Below the pieces are notes generated by a model. The model had not been told where the DNA came from, did not search any database, and saw only the letters and a program-made list of their open reading frames with translations. The translations under genes and the position numbers were made by a program. Below are positions 44,001-46,798 of a stretch of 46,798 nucleotides of DNA, one piece after another. The number at the start of each line of letters is the position of its first letter. The stretch's first letter is position 1. This DNA comes from Luteolibacter rhizosphaerae (GTDB lineage Bacteria > Verrucomicrobiota > Verrucomicrobiia > Verrucomicrobiales > Akkermansiaceae): the NCBI RefSeq assembly GCF_025950095.1, contig NZ_JAPDDR010000022.1, forward strand, positions 1 to 46,798, given 5' to 3'.

Positions 44001-44619
44001 GAACACCTTCGTCATCGAGCTGCGGCTGCGGGGCCAGGAACAGCCGCTCCTCCCCACCGACCGCCACCGCTTGTTCTCCGTCACGAGGAACGACTGGATA
44101 CCAGCAGCTCACTTGCAGCCCGGCGAGGAACTCCAGACGATGGAAGGTACCGTCCTCGTCGAGAAGGTGAAGCCGTGGCCCGGAGTCCACCGCGTGTTCA
44201 ACCTTGAGGTTGAGACCGAGCACAGCTACTTCGCTGGCGAGGCGAAGGTTCTCAGTCACAATAACAATCCATGTGCCGCAAACAGAACACCAGACCTAAA
44301 AACTGGAGTGGGATACGACGCTGGGGATGTTCCTGTGCGGGTTGAAGGACCTTGGTCGATCAATGATATGAAGCAAGGGCTGCTCGGACATCCGCCACGA
44401 GGTCTTGGATCTCCGGACATTCATCACGGGGGCCAGATGCCCGGTGGGGCAAAGCATGAAATCATTGCCAACCAACACAGAAACAACTCAGAACTACATC
44501 CGAATCCCAATCAGGGGGTAACTAAAGAAATGCGGCAATCTGATCGCCAATTACATTGGTGGTATCGCGCCCGTGAACAGGGTGCCGATCAAGCACTGCC
44601 TGATTGGATTTACGACTGA
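38008..44619 (+). CDS. Rhs-repeat polymorphic toxin with HINT domain and HNH/EndoVII-like toxin tip
   Basis: This 2203-residue protein has a signal peptide ('ALLLCFPAEG') and an acidic linker. A long YD/RHS-repeat shell (about 300-1640) follows, then the Rhs core end 'LTGLYYYGYRHYDPITGRWL' closing at 'LVDPLGL' (about 1650-1700). A pretoxin region (1701-1878) contains a K-L-A-rich helix. The HINT autoprocessing domain starts at C1879 ('CFVAGTPIQTEEGG') and ends at 'VLSHNNN' (H2084). The last 115 residues are the toxin, with histidines in 'DIHHGGQMPGGAKHE', 'ANQHRN' and 'QLHWWYRA'. This pattern suggests an HNH/EndoVII-type nuclease, not certain. The AT-richer tip and adjacent SUKH gene fit a toxin/immunity pair. 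An N-terminal Sec signal is unlike the type VI secreted Rhs proteins. The start at 38008 is set by the signal peptide; the frame is open to 37957. Confidence 0.93.
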   Translation: MILRRLISLPAVSFWIALLLCFPAEGQTGFPGGGNSNPSTANGPPTHPDDDKPSTDDEGGSGDQPPGPIDLEAELEKSCEELLRDLEDKYGDGTGNPGSVDLTFKLAACPLEKSVSAGALRLYFDEPAENMGDPVHLQYHSVAGAEISSQEVTGLPSGVARRYTIKQASGKPLSFELKTGQSVMKPYGSGSASAARVELRTSTGITTDPANATIIRQYRTAGGYMDFNASTGKIQAWAGPTGRALNLTNSPEQGANVAGLEVIREGAAIRQVRSAAGLLDIVPDASGRGYSVITYLPSEVLAKAGNRYPLVSDAKPKQTIHVTHPVGRQRLLATYTDHSPDGMADQVKVLTFDYLDPLDGGHEWKLSSESEGLSVSSTRRVLPDHDKSGMRRVIRERKDGTGKLLVRTETLQQYEQSWDGWTDISEIEIPEGDSSAKLVRNFRYGTTPGENDFRKVNWQKTGSGLTYTFQYDSEGRMTRRMRPWLDGGNGLFLIESYAYAPHGPGETVLPGDERPRTTTVEVGAPGSGSNTILTRTFFAAYNDASNGNRHTVVKEDAATPSSGYGNPANRRVVEVFNAAGAGVEAGRLREVIAAAGVRSLYEYTAGPSQGLIETLTSPLNAIGEAKKGITRKVVTEKDAAGRTLRIRRSVYNGSGYVDVEEDIRVHARQGQLLHVTRTDLVSGRQRLVESFQWKGERVIATTDESGKTTRQAYDGHGRQTLIATSDIPEVASPLGGLSYPARNGVSSVTTGSIAGSLHSITWGDFTITTSAGGLSTQRSIKNDARGRLTQETDSDGYVSKVHYSADNLRRTVTRKDLSTERTVDYLDGQLKERSGTGAVAVFYSYAPRTGGGLITTTRFGRADSPRYRKVETDMLNRTVAVTTPAYTGTLVRTIEYLPGTDLPVREAASAPDVPVKLLAYDSFATPVRQGQTVRGGATTLDISSADRVQDVETDLISDAGGLWHVGRQFIYPHAGANASQRHLVMEVRKKLAGFETNEVSRSYSVDAFGNWSQRVTEEIPSSRLRIERSTSNAYAGEGVTVVHGGLLVEQRRPGDSASTITSHDGLGRVVGVKEPRHANASSFAYAIGSSRPVSQTDASGVVTSFSYYPQGVAGAGRIAATTFPDTTVRRTAYDLHGNVTKEWGSATAALSYQYNLYDELVGSLTYRQATPVDSASWPLEPGPADSTEWIRQESTGLLEQKQDADGKGATLVYDQAGRIATRTSARGIVTTYGYDAWGQQNLIDYGDATPDAAMSYDRMGRNTLQDNGIASTAIEYSPVNLLPIAETISYDLNQDDVPELSRRIDRGYDAFLRPQGITLSNDGSAESGTVYGYDAVGRLSSVNGGGLGTFAYNYTPNSSLPSSVSGPVHAGSSTWEPNRDLLDVKENKVGSTVVSRFDYTTNGMQRRSAVSTSGTAFTSAREIGWTYDSLGQVIAADSSVSGQDRAYGYDAAGNRLKSADSLTLPGSPNYAVNHLNQYTSIGPVSPVYDLDGNATSYPLPASPLANSTLAWDAENRLKSTTVGGTPVTYYYDTTGRRIAKVSGGTTTFYLYDGWNCIAEYQKTGGDLPVLKRAALWGTGSGGVEGLLSLWIEGSIYYPLYDGAGNVTQYLNASGSVAAHFEYDPFGRATVDTDTAELFNIRFSTKQIDTLTGLYYYGYRHYDPITGRWLSRDPLGEAGGLNLYGFVFNNAINLVDPLGLEGDEYFGESFIMTLQYALPAFGRDLKNIGSQIVEGVGAVGGVIGNEIALIQGAIQDPYLAEEYKKTWQNRGDTAAAIAGLILEATHDPFVRRLIWCNLSEDIKQRYSGEEGFLQALIDGQVAAIQAITGAGLAKGWDALAKSAKLAKLAKLAKVDLPDLPTGKLPNLPDGDLPEGFPGSCFVAGTPIQTEEGGKPIESLRVGDRVLTTDGSSSTSIEPANWRKIRLRMPNPEAPADILEIELLRTIQWIAATGCEPGTRMWFVLEEMGLRGWAEVIGIDACPVIEAGRGRVVLATVTHENTFVIELRLRGQEQPLLPTDRHRLFSVTRNDWIPAAHLQPGEELQTMEGTVLVEKVKPWPGVHRVFNLEVETEHSYFAGEAKVLSHNNNPCAANRTPDLKTGVGYDAGDVPVRVEGPWSINDMKQGLLGHPPRGLGSPDIHHGGQMPGGAKHEIIANQHRNNSELHPNPNQGVTKEMRQSDRQLHWWYRAREQGADQALPDWIYD
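43418..44280 (+). repeat. Long direct repeat, copy 1 (pretoxin + HINT segment)
   Basis: These 863 bases within the Rhs gene are nearly identical to 45628-46491. Identity is highest across the HINT part and falls at both edges. It ends eight residues after the HINT 'HNNN', at the start of the toxin tip. It is the conserved part of an exchangeable toxin cassette. Confidence 0.95.
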
Positions 44620-44620
44620 T

Positions 44621-45064
44621 ATGACTTTAGAACAATTTCAACAACGACATCGAACTGGAGTGGTGGAAAAGCCGAAATTATTCGCTCTCATCCCAGCGGA
44701 CCCGCCAGCCTCTATCCAGCAGATTGCTGAGACGGAGAGTCAGCTCGGCGTTCAACTGCCCGCCAAGTATCAGCAGTTCTTGTCTGCATTTGGAGGTGGC
44801 AGCTTCGGATTGATAAACATTTTTTCCGCTTGTTCGGACAGTGATTTTTACCTTCCGATGCGGCGTGAGGAGTCCCGGAACTATCTTCCTGACGATCTAG
44901 TTCCATTTTCTGATGATGGAGCTGGAGGACTTTATGTCATGAAGGTGAGTGGGCAGGCTTTAGGAGATGCCGTGTTTTATTGGAATCAGGATGGCGGCTT
45001 GGACACCACTGAGTTCGAAGACATTTTGGAGTTCATCGCTCGATACGCATACGCTGCAGCTTGA
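44621..45064 (+). CDS. SUKH-1 (SMI1/KNR4) family immunity protein
   Basis: This 147-residue cytosolic protein starts one base after the Rhs stop. The family core is clear: 'IQQIAETESQLGVQLPAKYQ', then 'QFLSAFGGGSFG' and, near the end, 'ALGDAVFYWNQDGG'. SUKH proteins protect toxin makers, most often against nuclease tips of polymorphic toxins, by binding the toxin. Gene order makes it the cognate antidote of the tip encoded at about 44281-44619. Both are visibly AT-richer than the Rhs shell, a sign of acquisition as a module. The frame opens at 44573 inside the toxin gene, but the ATG at 44621 is the natural start. Confidence 0.93.
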   Translation: MTLEQFQQRHRTGVVEKPKLFALIPADPPASIQQIAETESQLGVQLPAKYQQFLSAFGGGSFGLINIFSACSDSDFYLPMRREESRNYLPDDLVPFSDDGAGGLYVMKVSGQALGDAVFYWNQDGGLDTTEFEDILEFIARYAYAAA

Positions 45065-45560
45065 TGCCGTGTTGAGCGGTCAACCCGCGCATTTTGGGAG
45101 TGGAAGCCTGTCCCCTAACGTGGCTAGGCTTGAAACTGCCGAAGGCTTCGCGCGGAGGTGGCGCAGCGATCGCGCGGCGGACAACGGGCGGTCGATGGAT
45201 GAGGCGGAAGACGTGCAGCGGCCGGGCAGGCGCACGGGCATCGGCCCGTGAAAAGATCGTTAGCATGCAGCACCGGTGCGTGGCATCTGAGGCAGCGGGC
45301 CGTGGGGAAGCGCGTTCGGGTGGCCGGATCGGTGCGGGGTGTCCGCCGTGGCTCCGCGGTGCCCTCTGCGGGCGCTGGAGGCGTCAAGCGCTGTCCTGGT
45401 CGGTCGTCGCTTTCGCGCTCGTGCCTCGCTTGTGCAGCTTCCTTCCTCCTGCGGGATCTGTTACGGGCCCGGCTGACATCGCACTCTGCGGCCTGAGCGA
45501 TCGTAGCGAGGCGCAGGTGTTACGACGCCGGTGGTCGTGCGGGCGTGGATTTTCTGAGGC
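45065..45560. other. GC-rich spacer between immunity gene and orphan cassette
   Basis: These 496 bases show no protein-like frame on either strand. Base composition swings from the AT-rich immunity gene to very GC-rich. A hairpin lies at 45233-45250. It may be debris of lost cassettes, but nothing can be identified. Confidence 0.5.
45233..45250. terminator. Small GC hairpin in the spacer
   Basis: CACGGGC pairs with GCCCGTG around the loop ATCG and is followed on plus by GAAAAG. It could end the Rhs/immunity transcript, though it lies about 170 bases after the immunity stop and lacks a T-run. Confidence 0.3.
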
Positions 45561-46671
45561 ATGGCCAAGGCCTTTAGGCTGAGGGAGGCCATTTTACGAC
45601 GGAAGGGCCGGGTCGTGCAGTGCGCGGGCTACAGCGGCGAGGAAGGCTTCCTGCAGGCTCTCATCGACGGACAGGTCGCTGCGATTCAGGCGATCTCCGG
45701 CGCAGGCTTGGCGAAAGGCTGGGATGCACTGGCGAAATCCGCGAAGCTCGCAAAACTGGCGAAGCTCGCGAAGGTGGATCTTCCTGATCTTCCGACAGGA
45801 AAACTTCCCAATCTTCCGGACGGTGACCTCCCTGAGGGCTTTCCGGGATCCTGCTTTGTTGCCGGAACCCCGATCCAAACCGAAGAGGGCGGCAAACCGA
45901 TCGAATCCCTCTGGGTCGGGGATCGTGTTCTCACGACCGATGGCAGTTCCTCGACGTCCATCGAGCCCGCCAACTGGCGCAAGATCCGCCTCAGGATGCC
46001 CAATCCGGAGGCTCCTGCCGATATTCTGGAGATCGAACTCCTTCGCACGATCCAGTGGATCGCAGCGACGGGATGCGAGCCAGGAACCCGGATGTGGTTC
46101 GTGCTTGAGGAAATGGGCCTGCGGGGATGGGCGGAGGTCATAGGCATTGATGCCTGTCCGGTCATTGAAGCGGGGCGCGGGCGGGTCGTTCTTGCCACGG
46201 TGACCCACGAGAACACCTTCGTCATCGAGCTGCGGCTGCGGGGCCAGGAACAGCCGCTCCTCCCTTACCGACCGCCACCGCTTGTTCTCCGTCACGCGGA
46301 ACGACTGGATCCCAGCAGCTCACTTGCAGCCCGGCGAGGAACTCCAGACCATGGAAGGTACCGTTCTCGTCGAGAAAGTTGAGCCGTGGCCCGGAGTCCA
46401 CCGCGTGTTTAATCTTGAGGTTGAGACCGAGCACAGCTACTTCGCTGGCGAGGCGAAGGTCCTTAGCCATAACAACAATCCATGTGCCGCAGAGTGGACA
46501 CCGCAGTTTCCGCAGGGATCGTTTTCAATCACAGAGCACGGTTGGCAGGGATACCCCGACGGTGTTCCAAAGCCCGCAGGACCACTCCGTTTGATTGAGG
46601 GAGCAGAATACAGTGCAGCCCGCTCGGCAGCCAACTCGGCCAACAACCAGATTCGAGTTCAACAAGGTCTC
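45561..46671 (+). pseudogene. Orphan Rhs C-terminal cassette: pretoxin + HINT (frameshifted) + second, truncated toxin tip
   Basis: From 45628 the sequence repeats the pretoxin and HINT region of the Rhs gene upstream, including 'CFVAGTPIQTEEGG'. One extra base near 46264 (CCCTTACC against CCCCACC) shifts the frame inside the HINT domain. Reading continues in the next frame ('NDWIPAAHLQPGEELQTMEG' to 'VLSHNNN'). The tip after it differs from copy 1: 'SITEHGWQGYPDGVPKPAGP' and 'RLIEGAEYSAARSAANSANN'. That resembles the start of a known Rhs-tip HNH family that normally continues with an 'IHEI..PVKFGG' core. It is cut at about 46671 by an IS element before any catalytic core. The ATG at 45561 has no clear RBS. 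This is an unexpressed toxin reservoir or relic. Confidence 0.88.
45628..46491 (+). repeat. Long direct repeat, copy 2
   Basis: The second copy of the 863-base segment is 864 bases long; the one-base excess is the frameshifting insertion near 46264. Direct orientation 2.2 kb apart allows homologous exchange of toxin tips. Confidence 0.95.
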
Positions 46672-46798
46672 AGAAGCTGTCTGAAAAATGGTCAGGCGTC
46701 GATTCTTGCGAGCATGCGCTTGGTCATGGAGAGATAGATCAGCGCTTCCGAATGTTCGATCCTTACCTCGTGGTCGCGGATCAAACGACGGGATTGGA
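46672..46798 (-). mobile_element. End of an IS5-type insertion sequence (partial)
   Basis: The terminal sequence 'GAAGCTGTCTGAAAAA' (46673-46688) resembles the inverted repeat of IS5-family elements. It lies directly beside the stop of a transposase frame pointing away from it. The element interrupts the orphan toxin tip and runs out of the window. Confidence 0.7.
46692..46798 (-). CDS. IS5-family transposase, C-terminal part (runs off the window)
   Basis: About 34 C-terminal codons are visible, ending in TGA at 46692-46694: 'QSRRLIRDHEVRIEHSEALI' then 'YLSMTKRMLARIDA'. This matches the last helices of IS5-group DDE transposases (family form: SRRL.RDYE...SEAMI..AM...ML.R). The catalytic part lies outside the window, so intactness cannot be judged. 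Confidence 0.75.
   Translation of the reverse strand, partial: QSRRLIRDHEVRIEHSEALIYLSMTKRMLARIDA

Noticed and set aside
42460..44259. 599-codon open frame on the minus strand inside the Rhs gene
   Set aside because: It lies fully antisense to a clear RHS/HINT coding sequence, is rich in Arg, Val, Glu and Gly without any domain, and is explained by GC-rich codon bias.
43642..44265. Inteins in a housekeeping gene
   Set aside because: The HINT domain sits between an Rhs pretoxin region and a toxin tip and lacks a Cys/Ser/Thr directly after the final Asn, so it fits toxin autoprocessing better than protein splicing.
45094..45582. 162-codon frame between the immunity gene and the orphan cassette
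   Set aside because: Arg/Gly/Cys/Trp-rich, no recognisable fold, and overlaps the orphan start; judged non-coding.

Overview
The window looks like a chromosome piece from a GC-rich member of the Verrucomicrobiota, probably the Verrucomicrobiales (Luteolibacter-like). This is inferred from gene content: a block of secreted sulfatases, a Ser/Thr kinase fused to FHA, TPR and leucine-rich repeats, giant secreted proteins with 'DSDGLVDSWE'-type calcium repeats, and an Rhs-type toxin. Shine-Dalgarno sequences are weak throughout, so starts were chosen from domain limits, signal peptides, stop/start overlaps and paralogue alignment.

Left part (1-15.5 kb). After the tail of an unidentified gene and a dispersed repeat, an RND efflux pump pair (minus strand) diverges from an OmpR/EnvZ-like two-component system. 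The short divergent control region carries repeated GTCGC boxes. Next is a signalling cassette: an ECF-like sigma factor, a small FHA protein overlapping it by four bases, and an FHA-kinase-TPR-LRR membrane protein. A 1276-residue protein follows that joins an FAD-dependent GMC oxidoreductase to a GH13 glucan-branching-type enzyme.

Middle (15.7-23.7 kb). Five exported S1-type sulfatases lie head to tail on the minus strand with gaps of at most 23 bases, almost certainly one transcription unit for desulfating a sulfated polysaccharide. The glycoside hydrolases, transporters and sulfatase-activating enzyme that would be needed are not in the window. Four of the five end in a strongly basic tail.

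Transition (23.7-28 kb). This is gene-poor, with short hypothetical proteins, a DUF883-like membrane protein, two tandem paralogous two-helix membrane proteins, a lipoprotein and several short-period intergenic repeats. A 28-base copy of a tRNA 3' end followed by a terminator-like hairpin, a C-terminal gene remnant and a broken IS630-type transposase remnant mark a likely left edge of an integrated island.

Right part (28-46.8 kb, probably the island). A 2994-residue secreted RCC1/RTX repeat protein is followed by an overlapping lipoprotein gene, a 2203-residue Rhs polymorphic toxin with a HINT autoprocessing domain and an HNH/EndoVII-like C-terminal tip, and a SUKH-type immunity gene one base downstream. 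A second copy of the pretoxin/HINT segment, with a different toxin tip, lies about 2.2 kb downstream. It is an orphan, broken by a one-base frameshift and cut off by an IS5-type element that runs out of the window. The locus records toxin-tip diversification by duplication and insertion.
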